Source: Pseudomonas taetrolens | GTDB taxonomy: Bacteria > Pseudomonadota > Gammaproteobacteria > Pseudomonadales > Pseudomonadaceae | Assembly (NCBI RefSeq): GCF_900475285.1 | Contig: NZ_LS483370.1 | Coordinates: 2,494,001-2,558,000 of the forward strand | Direction of reading: 5' to 3' | DNA: 64,000 nucleotides | Shown: positions 16,273 through 25,170 of the stretch, one piece after another | Layout of the letters: every line of letters begins with the position of its first letter | Position numbering within the stretch: position 1 is the stretch's first letter | Notes under the pieces: generated by a model | Told to the model about the DNA's origin: nothing | Database searches by the model: none | The model's input: the letters and a program-made list of their open reading frames with translations, nothing else | Position numbers and translations under genes: made by a program

Positions 16273-17455
16273 CGACCCGCTCCTCCATCAGCTCATGGGC
16301 ACACCGGGCGATACGTTGGCAGGCATCACGCAACTGCGCCGCACCCAGCACCAGGCCCAGACGAATATGCCCGGCCGCGCTCGGGCCAAATGCTTCACCG
16401 GCCAGAACGGAAACACCATGCCTGTCCAGCAAACGGTCCGCGAAGGCCTGGGCGCTAAGCCCGGTTTCACGGATATCAACCATCACGAACATGCCGCCAT
16501 CCGGTCTCAAGGCACGCAGCCCCGGGCACGCAGACAGGCTTTCGCACACCAGATCCCTGCGCTGGCGATAGGCCTGACGCATGGCTTCAAGCTCCGGCAG
16601 CTCCGCTTCCAGCGCGACCACTGCCGCGTCCTGAATGAAATCCGGAGAGCCATAAAGCATGCACAACGCGAGGTTCTCCAAATGCCCGGCGAGTGCCTGC
16701 GGTGCAACCACCCAGCCAACACGCCAGCCCGTCATGGCGTGAGATTTCGAGAGGCTGTTCAGGGTCGCCGTGCGCTGCGCCATGCCAGGCAAACTGGCCG
16801 GGCTGATGTGCTCGCCCTCGAACAGCAATTCGCTGTAGACCTCATCGGAGATCAGCCATAGATCATGGGCAATGCACAGCTCGGCCAGCGCCTCCCAGGT
16901 GGAGCGGGACAAACTGGCACCGGAGGGGTTATGCGGGCTGTTAAGTGCAAGCGCCCGGGTGCGCGGTGTAATGCGCGCAGCGACGTCTTCGGGCAATACC
17001 CTAAAGCCATTTTCGGAGCGCACCGGCACCGGAATGACCACCGCACCACAGGCCCCGAACACAGCTTCATAGGTGACGTACATCGGCTCGGCGACAATCA
17101 CTTCATCACCCGGGTTGAGCACGCACTGCACAACGCTGAACAACGCACATTGCGCACCGGACAGCACCACGACGTGATCGGCATCGACCTGTTGGCCACT
17201 GCGTTGCTGATGGCGCCGGGCAATGCTTTCACGCAAGGCACGCTTGCCGCGGACTTCGGCGTAATGGGTATTGCCTGTGAGCAGGCTGTCGATTGCCGCT
17301 TGCACGATGGGGGCCGGGGTATCGAAATCCGGATCGCCTACCGATAGCAGCAGAATGTCGTGGCCCTGCTCCTGAAGTGCGATGGCGCGGTAGTGAATGT
17401 CCCAGGCTGCCGCGCCGTCACCGGCGATACGTTGAGTCAGATCGGAAAAACGCAT
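16265..17455 (-). CDS. aruH: Arginine:pyruvate transaminase AruH
   Basis: A 396-residue class I/II PLP aminotransferase. The N-terminus (MRFSDLTQRIAGDGAAAWDI) and the blocks LLLSVGDPDFDTP, NSPHNPSGASL, SDEVYSELLFEGEH, NSLSKSHAMTGWRVGW (PLP Lys in SLSKS) and GEAFGPSAAGHIRLGLVLG match P. aeruginosa AruH as I recall it almost residue for residue. AruH moves the alpha-amino group of arginine to pyruvate, giving 2-ketoarginine and alanine, the first step of the arginine transaminase pathway. It is followed by overlapping ALDH and preceded by aruI with a 24-bp gap. Confidence 0.95.
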   Translation of the reverse strand: MRFSDLTQRIAGDGAAAWDIHYRAIALQEQGHDILLLSVGDPDFDTPAPIVQAAIDSLLTGNTHYAEVRGKRALRESIARRHQQRSGQQVDADHVVVLSGAQCALFSVVQCVLNPGDEVIVAEPMYVTYEAVFGACGAVVIPVPVRSENGFRVLPEDVAARITPRTRALALNSPHNPSGASLSRSTWEALAELCIAHDLWLISDEVYSELLFEGEHISPASLPGMAQRTATLNSLSKSHAMTGWRVGWVVAPQALAGHLENLALCMLYGSPDFIQDAAVVALEAELPELEAMRQAYRQRRDLVCESLSACPGLRALRPDGGMFVMVDIRETGLSAQAFADRLLDRHGVSVLAGEAFGPSAAGHIRLGLVLGAAQLRDACQRIARCAHELMEERVDA

Positions 17456-17479
17456 GATGGTTTGTTCCTTATAGTGGGG

Positions 17480-19099
17480 TTAACCGACCAGCGCGCACGC
17501 GTGCTTGAGTTCGATCAGGGTGACGCCGTTTCGGCTAAATCCTGCACGCAGGTCCATTTGCAATTCATTCAGGTTCTGCGGCTGGGTCACGGTGCAACCA
17601 AAGGCACGGGCCAGCGCAGCGAAGTCGGGGTTGCGCGGCAGCACACCAATCGGCTCGATATCCAGGCCGATCATGTCATCACGGATCTGCCCCAACGCGT
17701 CATTGTTCCAGAGCAGAATCACCAATGGACTGTCCAACTCTTCTACCGCGGTTGCCAGCTCTTGTGCGGTGTAGAGAAAACCGCCGTCGCCGACCAGCAC
17801 CAACCCGGGCCGGTCCGGCGCGCCGAATTTGCCACCGATACCCGCCGGCAGACCGTAGCCCAGGGTGCCGTAGCCTGTCGGATGCAACCAGCTGCGCGGC
17901 GCATGACTGCTGAACGCGTAGTTACCGGTGTAGGCCAGCTGAGTCATGTCGCTGCTGACAAAGGCGTTGGCCGGCAGCTCTGCTGAAACCCGGTCGAGAA
18001 TCGCCTGGTGAATCGACTGCAAAGCGCCATGCCCGGCCTTGACGGCCTGACGCAACGTACTGACGGTTTGAATGGCCGCGCTGGCATCACGTGCCGCCTC
18101 GGGCAGGCGCGCCAACAACGCAGCCACGGTCTGCTGGGCATCGCCCTGCAACGCCACGGCACAGGGGTAGAAGTCATTGAACTTGCGCGGATCGATATCC
18201 ACCCGCAGCAGTTCGGCATTCAGTGGCAGACGCTCACGCCAATAATCGGTATCCGCCATCTCCGTGCCAACGGCCAGTACCACATCCGCTTCGGCAATCA
18301 GCTGCCAACCGGGCTCAATACACAACGTTGCGCCCGCATTCAATGGCGCGTTCGGCGGCAACAATCCCTTGCCGGCGACGCTACTGAAAAACGGTGCAGC
18401 CAGGCGCGTGCTCAGGGCTTGCAGCGTTTGAGCCGCCTGCAAGGCGCCACCGCCGGCAATGATCATCGGTCGTCGTGCAGCCTTCAGTTTCGCCACGGCC
18501 TGATCCAGCACCTCGCTCGACGGGACACCGCGTCCGGGACGGCGCACCACCTCATGACTCCAGTCGCGGGCCACTGGCGCAGCCAGCACATCCAGCGGCA
18601 GCGAAATGTGCACCGGACGCGGCCGCTCACTGTCGAACACCGCGTAAGCCCGGGCAATCAGCTGCGGGATGTCCTCGGCAGTCAATGCCACCGCTGAAAA
18701 CGCGGTGATGGGTGCGGTCATGGCACGTTGATCCTGGGTCTCGTGCAAGCACCCCCACCCTTTGCCAAGACTCTCCGTGTGGTTAACGCTGGAAATCACC
18801 AGCATCGGAATCGAGTCGGCGTACGCTTGGCCGATAGCCGTAGCCGCGTTGGTCACGCCGGGGCCGGTAATGATGAAGCACACGCCCGGTTTGCCGCTGA
18901 CGCGCGCATAGCCGTCCGCCATGAACCCGGCGCCCTGCTCGTGCCGGGTCAGGACATGGCGAATGCCGCTGCCAGGCAAGCCGCGATACAACTCCAGGGT
19001 ATGCACTCCGGGAATGCCGAACACGGTGTCGACGTTGTAATTTGCCAATAGACGCACCAACGCCTGGCCACCGGTCAAGGTTTTGCTTTGCATGCTCAT
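17480..19099 (-). CDS. aruI: 2-ketoarginine (5-guanidino-2-oxopentanoate) decarboxylase AruI
   Basis: A 539-residue thiamine-diphosphate enzyme of the acetolactate synthase/benzoylformate decarboxylase fold: N-terminal pyrimidine-binding domain with GIPGVHTLELYRGL and the catalytic Glu in TRHEQGAGFMADGYAR (about residue 54), a central domain, and the C-terminal TPP motif from GDGGFLYTAQE to LLWNN. AruI decarboxylates 2-ketoarginine to 4-guanidinobutyraldehyde. The adjacent aruH makes the assignment firm. ATG at 19099 is kept; the ATG at 19093 is better spaced from GAGGAC and may be the true start. It begins 4 bp after the acyl-CoA ligase stop. Confidence 0.93.
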   Translation of the reverse strand: MSMQSKTLTGGQALVRLLANYNVDTVFGIPGVHTLELYRGLPGSGIRHVLTRHEQGAGFMADGYARVSGKPGVCFIITGPGVTNAATAIGQAYADSIPMLVISSVNHTESLGKGWGCLHETQDQRAMTAPITAFSAVALTAEDIPQLIARAYAVFDSERPRPVHISLPLDVLAAPVARDWSHEVVRRPGRGVPSSEVLDQAVAKLKAARRPMIIAGGGALQAAQTLQALSTRLAAPFFSSVAGKGLLPPNAPLNAGATLCIEPGWQLIAEADVVLAVGTEMADTDYWRERLPLNAELLRVDIDPRKFNDFYPCAVALQGDAQQTVAALLARLPEAARDASAAIQTVSTLRQAVKAGHGALQSIHQAILDRVSAELPANAFVSSDMTQLAYTGNYAFSSHAPRSWLHPTGYGTLGYGLPAGIGGKFGAPDRPGLVLVGDGGFLYTAQELATAVEELDSPLVILLWNNDALGQIRDDMIGLDIEPIGVLPRNPDFAALARAFGCTVTQPQNLNELQMDLRAGFSRNGVTLIELKHACALVG

Positions 19100-19103
19100 G
19101 TCC

Positions 19104-21203
19104 TCAGGCGTGGCCGAGACGAATTAACGCATCGACCGCAGTCGTGCCTTGGGCACCGACCAATAATGGGTTTACATCAAGTTCGAGCAATTGCCCGGCG
19201 TTTTCGCAGGCGTAGTCCGCCACCGCCCGGATGGCGGCGACCAGCGCGTCCATGTCCGCGGCTTCGCGGCCGCGAAAACCTTGCAGCAACGGGGCACTGC
19301 GCAGGCTCAGCACTGCGCCGCGAATGGCGTTATCGGTGGTCGGCAGCAACAGGCTGCGGCTGTCCTTGAGCAATTCAACCAGAATCCCGCCGGTGCCAAT
19401 GACCAGCGCCAGGCCAAAGCCGGTTTCACGCTTGACCCCTACAATCAGCTCAGCCAGTGGTGGCGACGCCATGCTTTCCAGCAACACCTGGTCGAACGGC
19501 ACCCCCGGCGCGTAGTCGGCAATCCGCCCGCGCATCTGTTCCAGGGCGGCACTCAAGGCCTGGGCATCTCGCAGATTCAATGCCACCGCACCGGCTTCGG
19601 TCTTGTGCGGCAATCGGGCGCTGACCGCCTTGAGCGCCAAGGGATAACCCAGCGTGTTCGCCGCATCCAGAGCCTCGCTGGGTGTCGTCAATACCCCTCG
19701 CGGGGTCGGCAAGCCAAAGGCTTGCAGGGCCTGCTTCGACTGCCACTCATCCAGCAACTGCCCGTTGCCTTCCAGCGCGTGTGGCGCAAGCGGCAGCAAC
19801 GCAGACTCACCGAGTGCCAGCAATGCCTGGCGTCGTTGCTGGTAACCGGCAATGGCACCCCACGCGGCGAACCCATCCTCAACCCCTTGCAGCGCCGCTA
19901 CGCCGTGGGCATGCAGGCGCTCACGGGCACTGGCCGGCAGCAATTCAGGGAAGGCCGAGGAGACAAAACCGGTCTTGCCATGACGGCTCAGCGCCGAGCA
20001 GTACAGCTCCAGCAGCAGGTCGCATTCCTTGCGTTCTCCGGTCGCCTCAGAGGGGTAATCCAGTACCAGCACCGCGGCGTCTGCTTCGGTGCGCAGGGCA
20101 CTGTCGAGCATCTGTTCCAGAGCGTTGCGTTCCCCCCAAATCGCTGTGGTGAAGTCCAGAGGATTGACCAGGTTGGCGTAACTCGGCAGGACTTTATCCA
20201 GTTCGAGGCGCTGCCCCTCGTCCAGGGGTGGCAGGCTCAAATCATTGCGTTCGGCGTAGTCGGCAATCAGCCCGGCATCGCCACCCGAGCACGCCAGGGC
20301 GATCAGGCTCTTGCCCGCTGGCAAGTTGCCGCAGGCAGCGGCTTTGAGTGTTTCAACAAAACTCACCGGACCACTGACCCGAATGACCCCGAGGCGGTCG
20401 AACAAACTGTCGTACAGCGCATCGGAGCCGGCCAGCGAACTGGTGTGGCTCAGCGCCAGTTCTGCACCGATTTGCGACACACCGGTTTTCAGGGCAATGA
20501 TCGGAATCCCTTTCTCCAGCGCCTTGTGCGCAGCGCGGGCGAATCCCGGAACGTTCTTCAGCCCTTCAAGGTGCAAACCGATCGCCGTGACACGCGGCTC
20601 ATCGAGCAGCACATCCATCAATTCGGCGATGCCCAGTTGCGCCTGATTGCCGACTGAAACCATGTAGGCCACAGGCAGCGAGCGATCACTCATGGAAAGG
20701 TTATAGGCGAAGTTACCGCTCTGGGTCAGCACTGCCACGCCCTTCTCCACCGTCTTGCCGCCATGGGCGACCGGCCATAATGCGCAGCTGTGCAGGTAGT
20801 CGAGCACGCCGTAACAGTTGGGGCCGAGCAAGGCCATGTCGCCGGCGGCCTGAAGCAACTGATCTTGCAAGGCCTGGCCTTGCGGTCCGATCTCGGCAAA
20901 ACCGGAGGCATAGCAGATCGCGCCGCCTGCGCCTTTGGCCGCCAGCTCGGCGACGCAGATCAAGGTCAGATCACGATTGGTGGCAATGAATACCGCGTCC
21001 GGCCCACATGGCAGCTCTGCGACGCTGCGCACACATGGCACGCCTTCGAGGCTGTCATGCTGCGGATTGACCAGCCACATCTGCCCCAGGTAGCCGCCCT
21101 CTGCGCAACGCTGAAGCGCGCGGGCCATGCTGCGCCCGCCGATAAACGCCACATGGCGCGGTGCGAGCAGGCGCTTGAAGTTGTCACGAATGTGTTGAGA
21201 CAT
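19104..21203 (-). CDS. NDP-forming acyl-CoA synthetase (acetate-CoA ligase family)
   Basis: A 699-residue fusion of the CoA-binding/ligase alpha part (about 1-460, beginning LLAPRHVAFIGGRSM, with QSGNFAYN and the phosphohistidine loop LSHTSSLAGSD) and the ATP-grasp beta part (about 480-699, EWQSKQALQAFGLPTPRG and GGILVELLKDSR). It forms acyl-CoA with conversion of ATP to ADP and phosphate through a His phosphate. The ATG at 21203 with GGAGAACGCAC is chosen; the frame back to 21305 overlaps the acyl-CoA dehydrogenase. It lies 13 bp after that gene and 4 bp before aruI. Substrate unknown; 4-guanidinobutyrate or a related acid is a contextual guess. Confidence 0.9.
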   Translation of the reverse strand: MSQHIRDNFKRLLAPRHVAFIGGRSMARALQRCAEGGYLGQMWLVNPQHDSLEGVPCVRSVAELPCGPDAVFIATNRDLTLICVAELAAKGAGGAICYASGFAEIGPQGQALQDQLLQAAGDMALLGPNCYGVLDYLHSCALWPVAHGGKTVEKGVAVLTQSGNFAYNLSMSDRSLPVAYMVSVGNQAQLGIAELMDVLLDEPRVTAIGLHLEGLKNVPGFARAAHKALEKGIPIIALKTGVSQIGAELALSHTSSLAGSDALYDSLFDRLGVIRVSGPVSFVETLKAAACGNLPAGKSLIALACSGGDAGLIADYAERNDLSLPPLDEGQRLELDKVLPSYANLVNPLDFTTAIWGERNALEQMLDSALRTEADAAVLVLDYPSEATGERKECDLLLELYCSALSRHGKTGFVSSAFPELLPASARERLHAHGVAALQGVEDGFAAWGAIAGYQQRRQALLALGESALLPLAPHALEGNGQLLDEWQSKQALQAFGLPTPRGVLTTPSEALDAANTLGYPLALKAVSARLPHKTEAGAVALNLRDAQALSAALEQMRGRIADYAPGVPFDQVLLESMASPPLAELIVGVKRETGFGLALVIGTGGILVELLKDSRSLLLPTTDNAIRGAVLSLRSAPLLQGFRGREAADMDALVAAIRAVADYACENAGQLLELDVNPLLVGAQGTTAVDALIRLGHA

Positions 21204-21216
21204 GTGCGTTCTCCGG

Positions 21217-22377
21217 TCAGCGCAGCAGCGGCCGCAGCAGTTCGCGTGAAATGATGTGACGCTGGATTTCGGAGGTCCCCTCCCAGATCCGCTCGATCCG
21301 GGCATTGCGCCAAATGCGCTCCACCGGGCCTTCGTCCATCAAGCCCATGCCCCCGAAAATCTGCACCGCCTCATCCGCCACACGCCCCAGCACTTCACTG
21401 GCGAACAACTTGGCCATGCCGGCTTCGCCGTCAGTCATGCTGCCTTGATCCATTTTCCAGGCGGTGTGCAGGGTCATCAGTTCCGCCGCCCGGATTTGCG
21501 TGGCCATGTCGGCCAGCTTGAACGACACCCCCTGGAAGGTCCCGATGGGTTGACCGAACTGCTTGCGATCCGCCGCCCATTGCAGCGAAACGTCCAGCGC
21601 CCGCTGGGCCTGACCCACGCAGTTGGCAGCCACCATCACCCGCCCGGCCGTTAACCAGGCATTCGCCACGTCCCAACCCTTGCCGACTTCACCGAGCACT
21701 TTGGAGGCCGGCACACGGCAATCGTCGAAGAACATTTCGTAAGTGTGATAGCCGCGGTTGCTGACGCATTTCGGGCCACGGCGGATGGTCATGCCCGGCG
21801 TGTCGCGGTCGACCAGAAAGGCGGTCACGGCATTACGCGTGCGCCCGTTGTGTACGTAGGTATCGGTCACCGCGAACACAATGGCGAAGTCAGCGTGCCC
21901 GGCATGGCTGATAAAGTGCTTGCTGCCGTTCAGCACAAAGTCATCGCCCTCTCGTACCGCTCGGGTTTTGATCGCATTGGCATCAGACCCGGCGCCGGGC
22001 TCGGTGAGTGCGAAGCAGTCGGTTTTTTCACCCTGAATGCACGGCAGCAGGTAGTCCTGGATCTGCTGGCCGGTACAGGCCATGAGAATCTTCGACGGTC
22101 GTGCGACAAACACATGCAGAGCCCACGACACTTTGGACAGTTCGCGTTCGATCAGCGCCTGGGACAGGTAGTCGAGCCCGCCGCCGCCTACTTCTTCCGG
22201 CATATTGAAGGCATAGAAGCCTGCTGCCAGGGCCTTGCCACGAATCTGTGCGGCGAGTTCAGGGCAGACCTCATCGGCGCGATCTACCGCTTCTTCATGT
22301 GGCAGCAGTTCTTTGGCAACAAAACTGCGTACGGCATCCACCAACATTTCTTGTTCTTGGGTCAGCTGGAAATTCAT
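21217..22377 (-). CDS. Acyl-CoA dehydrogenase
   Basis: A 386-residue flavoenzyme of standard length: N-terminal helical domain (MNFQLTQEQEMLVDAVRSFV), middle FAD-binding strands with FALTEPGAGSDANAI and GSKHFISHAG, and the C-terminal helical domain with QIFGGMGLMDEGPVERIWRNARIERIWEGTSEI. The Glu of WEGTSEIQ is at the usual catalytic-base position of short/medium-chain enzymes. It introduces a trans-2,3 double bond into an acyl-CoA. It is 60 bp after the enoyl-CoA hydratase and 13 bp before the ligase, so the three form a CoA-activation/beta-oxidation cassette inside the arginine locus. Confidence 0.93.
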   Translation of the reverse strand: MNFQLTQEQEMLVDAVRSFVAKELLPHEEAVDRADEVCPELAAQIRGKALAAGFYAFNMPEEVGGGGLDYLSQALIERELSKVSWALHVFVARPSKILMACTGQQIQDYLLPCIQGEKTDCFALTEPGAGSDANAIKTRAVREGDDFVLNGSKHFISHAGHADFAIVFAVTDTYVHNGRTRNAVTAFLVDRDTPGMTIRRGPKCVSNRGYHTYEMFFDDCRVPASKVLGEVGKGWDVANAWLTAGRVMVAANCVGQAQRALDVSLQWAADRKQFGQPIGTFQGVSFKLADMATQIRAAELMTLHTAWKMDQGSMTDGEAGMAKLFASEVLGRVADEAVQIFGGMGLMDEGPVERIWRNARIERIWEGTSEIQRHIISRELLRPLLR

Positions 22378-22437
22378 TGCGCTACCTGCTCTTCGATAAC
22401 CGAGTGTTCTGGGGCTGTTGAGTCGTGGGTGCCGTGT

Positions 22438-23229
22438 TTAATTGCCTGAAAAGACCGGGGCGCGTTTCTCCATGGCCGCCCGCAAGGCTTCAGCGCCGTC
22501 TCGACTGCGCCCGCAGAGCAAACCGGCAGCCCGTTCTGCGTCCAGTTGTTCCGGCAAGCTGCGTTGAGCGCCTTCGCGCATCAGTTTTTTAGTTTGGGCA
22601 AAGGCGAACGTCGGGCCGCTAGCCAGGCGCGACGCCAGCTCAGCCGCCGCGGCCAACAGTTGCTCATCGGCACACACTTCGCTGACCAGACCGGCCGCCA
22701 GGGCCCGGTCGGCGCCCCAGAGCTCATCGAGAAACAGCAGACGCTTGGCCTGCTCGGTTCCTATCAGGCGCGGCAGATGCCAGCTGGCACCGGCATCAGG
22801 CGAGTACGCCATGCTGGTGTAACCGGCCTTGAATCGGGCGGACTGGGCCGCAAGGCGAAAATCGCAACACAGCGTCAAGTCCATACCGGCGCCCACGGCG
22901 GTGCCATTGATGGCCGCGACGGTCGGTTTATCAAAGTGGTACAGGCAGCTCATCAAGGCATGGGCGGTTTCGGTCCAGCCATAGGTTTCCAGCGCTCCGC
23001 GAGACTCGGCTTCGGCCCATTCGGCAAGGTCGGCACCCGCGCAAAAGCTGCGACCGGACCCAGTCAAAACCACAGCGCGCACAGAAGGATCGAGATTGAA
23101 CTGATCGAGCAACGCGTGAAGGTTTTTCAGGGTTGGGATATCCAGCGCATTACGCTGCGGCACGCGGTTAAGCGTGATCCATGCAACGCCTGCTTCAACC
23201 TGGCTGAGCAGAGACATTTGAGTAGTCAT
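22438..23229 (-). CDS. Enoyl-CoA hydratase/isomerase
   Basis: A 263-residue crotonase-fold protein starting MTTQMSLLSQVEAGVAWITL (ATG 23229 behind AGAGGACT; the longer frame to 23274 is rejected). The oxyanion-hole segments GSGRSFCAGADLAEW (about residue 60) and AINGTAVGAGMDLTLCCD (about 105-125) are intact, as is the AYSPDAGASW segment that carries the catalytic acids in many hydratases. It would hydrate the enoyl-CoA made by the adjacent dehydrogenase. It is the first gene of the block running to aruH and ALDH; the 318 bp before it carry the likely promoter and a palindrome. Confidence 0.92.
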   Translation of the reverse strand: MTTQMSLLSQVEAGVAWITLNRVPQRNALDIPTLKNLHALLDQFNLDPSVRAVVLTGSGRSFCAGADLAEWAEAESRGALETYGWTETAHALMSCLYHFDKPTVAAINGTAVGAGMDLTLCCDFRLAAQSARFKAGYTSMAYSPDAGASWHLPRLIGTEQAKRLLFLDELWGADRALAAGLVSEVCADEQLLAAAAELASRLASGPTFAFAQTKKLMREGAQRSLPEQLDAERAAGLLCGRSRDGAEALRAAMEKRAPVFSGN

Positions 23230-23547
23230 ATGAGTCCTCTGATTGTTGTGTTTGTCATGAGGTGGGACCGACATGGCGCCATACTAAACGACCGTTCAGT
23301 AAGGCGGCAATCCTGGGGCCGATCGCCTGTAACAGCGTTAAACTTTTTCTAATTGATTGATTTGTATGAAGAAAAAACAATGGCGCGCTTCATTCCCTGA
23401 AGCGCTGTTACATCTTTGAACAACTGACTACGAGCGTGTTTGTTTGTCCGGAAAAAGTCGCTGAAGCGTATTGACTCAAAGTGGTGACGGGCGAGTTCGC
23501 GATATGTGCGTGTCGCGAACCCGCCCGCGCCTGCTTTGGGTGAAGGG
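23230..23547 (-). promoter_or_regulatory. Promoter region of the catabolic arginine operon with TetR-like palindrome
   Basis: 318 non-coding bases between the permease stop and the enoyl-CoA hydratase start. At 23283-23300 is the 18-bp palindrome ACTAAACGACCGTTCAGT, with arms matching at 7 of 8 positions, about 55 bp before the start codon. This length and symmetry suit a TetR-family dimer. The AT-rich stretch just upstream (23340-23380) probably contains the promoter. AruR may also bind here, but no site was recognised. Confidence 0.55.
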
Positions 23548-24960
23548 TCAAACGGTCTGCAGCGCCTGCGCCAGATCCGCCTGACGTTTGCGATGGGTCA
23601 GGAAGTAAGCGCCGTAGCAAATGGCAATAAAACCAAAGCCCCAATACAGCGACGGACGCTGGGTCTCATCCAGGGCCAGAAACACGAAGAGTGAGCAGCA
23701 CATGGCGATGCATAGCAGCGGCAAGAACGGGTACCACGGGGCACGGTACTTGAGATCGCTGACCTTGCCGCCAGCCTTGATGTAGGCCCGACGGAATTTG
23801 TACTGCGCCAGGGCAATCACAATCCAGGTCACAGTGCCGGACATGCCGCTCACGGCCATTAACACCATAAACAGGGTGTCAGCGGCGATGAAGCTGGTCA
23901 TCAGCGACACCAGGGCAAAGCACAGCGTGATGCTCAAGGCGCGCAAGGGCACACCGCGAGAGCTCAGTGGCGACAGCACTTTCGGCGCCATCCCGGTTTT
24001 CGACATCGCCCACAGGATTCGCGTAGAGGCGTATAGACCCGAGTTACCGACCGAGAGAATCGCCGTCAGGATCACGAAGTTCATCAGGTCAGCGGCATAA
24101 GGAATGCCGACCATGTCAAACATCTGCACAAACGGGCTTTCCATCAACCCGGCCTGCTCCCAGGGCACGATGGCGGACAGCACCACAATCGCCAGCACAT
24201 AGAAGATCAATACGCGGAACACCACGTTGCGCACCGCCTTGGGGATGCTCTTCTCCGGCTGATCGGTTTCGCCAGCCGCCACGCCCATGATTTCGCAGCC
24301 CTGAAAGGCATACACGACGGTCATCATCATCGCGAACACTGCCGACAGGCCGTTGGGAAACAGGGAGTCGCCGATCAGGTTGCTCATCATGGGGGCAGGA
24401 TCGCCATTGGCCAGCGGCAATGCACCGAAGATCACCAGTACACCGACGATGATAAAGCCCAGGATCGCCGCCACCTTGATCCCGGAAAACCAGTACTCCG
24501 CCTCACCGAAGGCCCGGGTTGCCAAGGCGTTCAAACCAAACAGCACCACCACAAAGAGGGCTGACCAGTACCAGATCGGGACACTCGGGAACCAGCGCAC
24601 CATCAACATGCCGGCGGCGGTGAACTCAAGGCCGACAGTGGTCGCCCAGCTCATCCAGTAAACCCAGCCGATCATAAAGCCGGTGGCAGGCCCGATGTAT
24701 TTGGTTGCATGCGTCTGGAACGAGCCGGACACCGGCATTTCCACGGACAGCTCGCCCAGACAGACCATCACCAGGTACATCAGGAAACCGGCCACCAGAT
24801 AGGCCAAAACTGCCCCCAAAGGCCCTCCCTGGTTGATGGTGACCCCCGATCCCATGAACAGACCGGTGCCGATAACCCCGCCCAGCGACAGCATGAAAAT
24901 GTGCCGGCTTTTCAAGGCGCGGGTGAGGTGTATGCCTTTACGTTCGATTGATTCGCTCAT
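23548..24960 (-). CDS. Amino acid permease (APC family), probable arginine/basic amino acid uptake
   Basis: A 470-residue inner-membrane protein with twelve hydrophobic segments. RALKSRHIFMLSLGGVIGTG at about residues 14-33, the GLFMGSG helix break and GELSVEMPVSGSF are signatures of the AAT branch of APC permeases (LysP, RocE, MmuP relatives). ATG at 24960 is used because AGAGGTGC precedes it; the frame to 25014 adds an unlikely Cys-rich stretch. It lies between the AruS kinase gene and the catabolic operon on the same strand, suggesting arginine or a guanidino acid as substrate. Family is secure; substrate is inferred. Confidence 0.88.
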   Translation of the reverse strand: MSESIERKGIHLTRALKSRHIFMLSLGGVIGTGLFMGSGVTINQGGPLGAVLAYLVAGFLMYLVMVCLGELSVEMPVSGSFQTHATKYIGPATGFMIGWVYWMSWATTVGLEFTAAGMLMVRWFPSVPIWYWSALFVVVLFGLNALATRAFGEAEYWFSGIKVAAILGFIIVGVLVIFGALPLANGDPAPMMSNLIGDSLFPNGLSAVFAMMMTVVYAFQGCEIMGVAAGETDQPEKSIPKAVRNVVFRVLIFYVLAIVVLSAIVPWEQAGLMESPFVQMFDMVGIPYAADLMNFVILTAILSVGNSGLYASTRILWAMSKTGMAPKVLSPLSSRGVPLRALSITLCFALVSLMTSFIAADTLFMVLMAVSGMSGTVTWIVIALAQYKFRRAYIKAGGKVSDLKYRAPWYPFLPLLCIAMCCSLFVFLALDETQRPSLYWGFGFIAICYGAYFLTHRKRQADLAQALQTV

Positions 24961-25170
24961 GGCGCACCTCTTAGTATCGGGAGAGGTGCAGGACGGATAA
25001 CAGGATGTCATCACGCGGGGAAAGATCAGCTTTACGGCAGTTCATTATTATTATCTCCAATAAGCTTCGAAGACCGCGGCCAGCGCGGTTATCCCGATTA
25101 TTGGAAAGCCATGTAAGTTCGCGTTGTACACCAGGATCAAAGATGTACGAAGTCGTAACAAAGTTGTATG

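Noticed and set aside
19191..20657. 488-codon frame antisense to the acyl-CoA ligase
   Set aside because: Opposite strand of a complete ligase with all motifs; no domain recognised.
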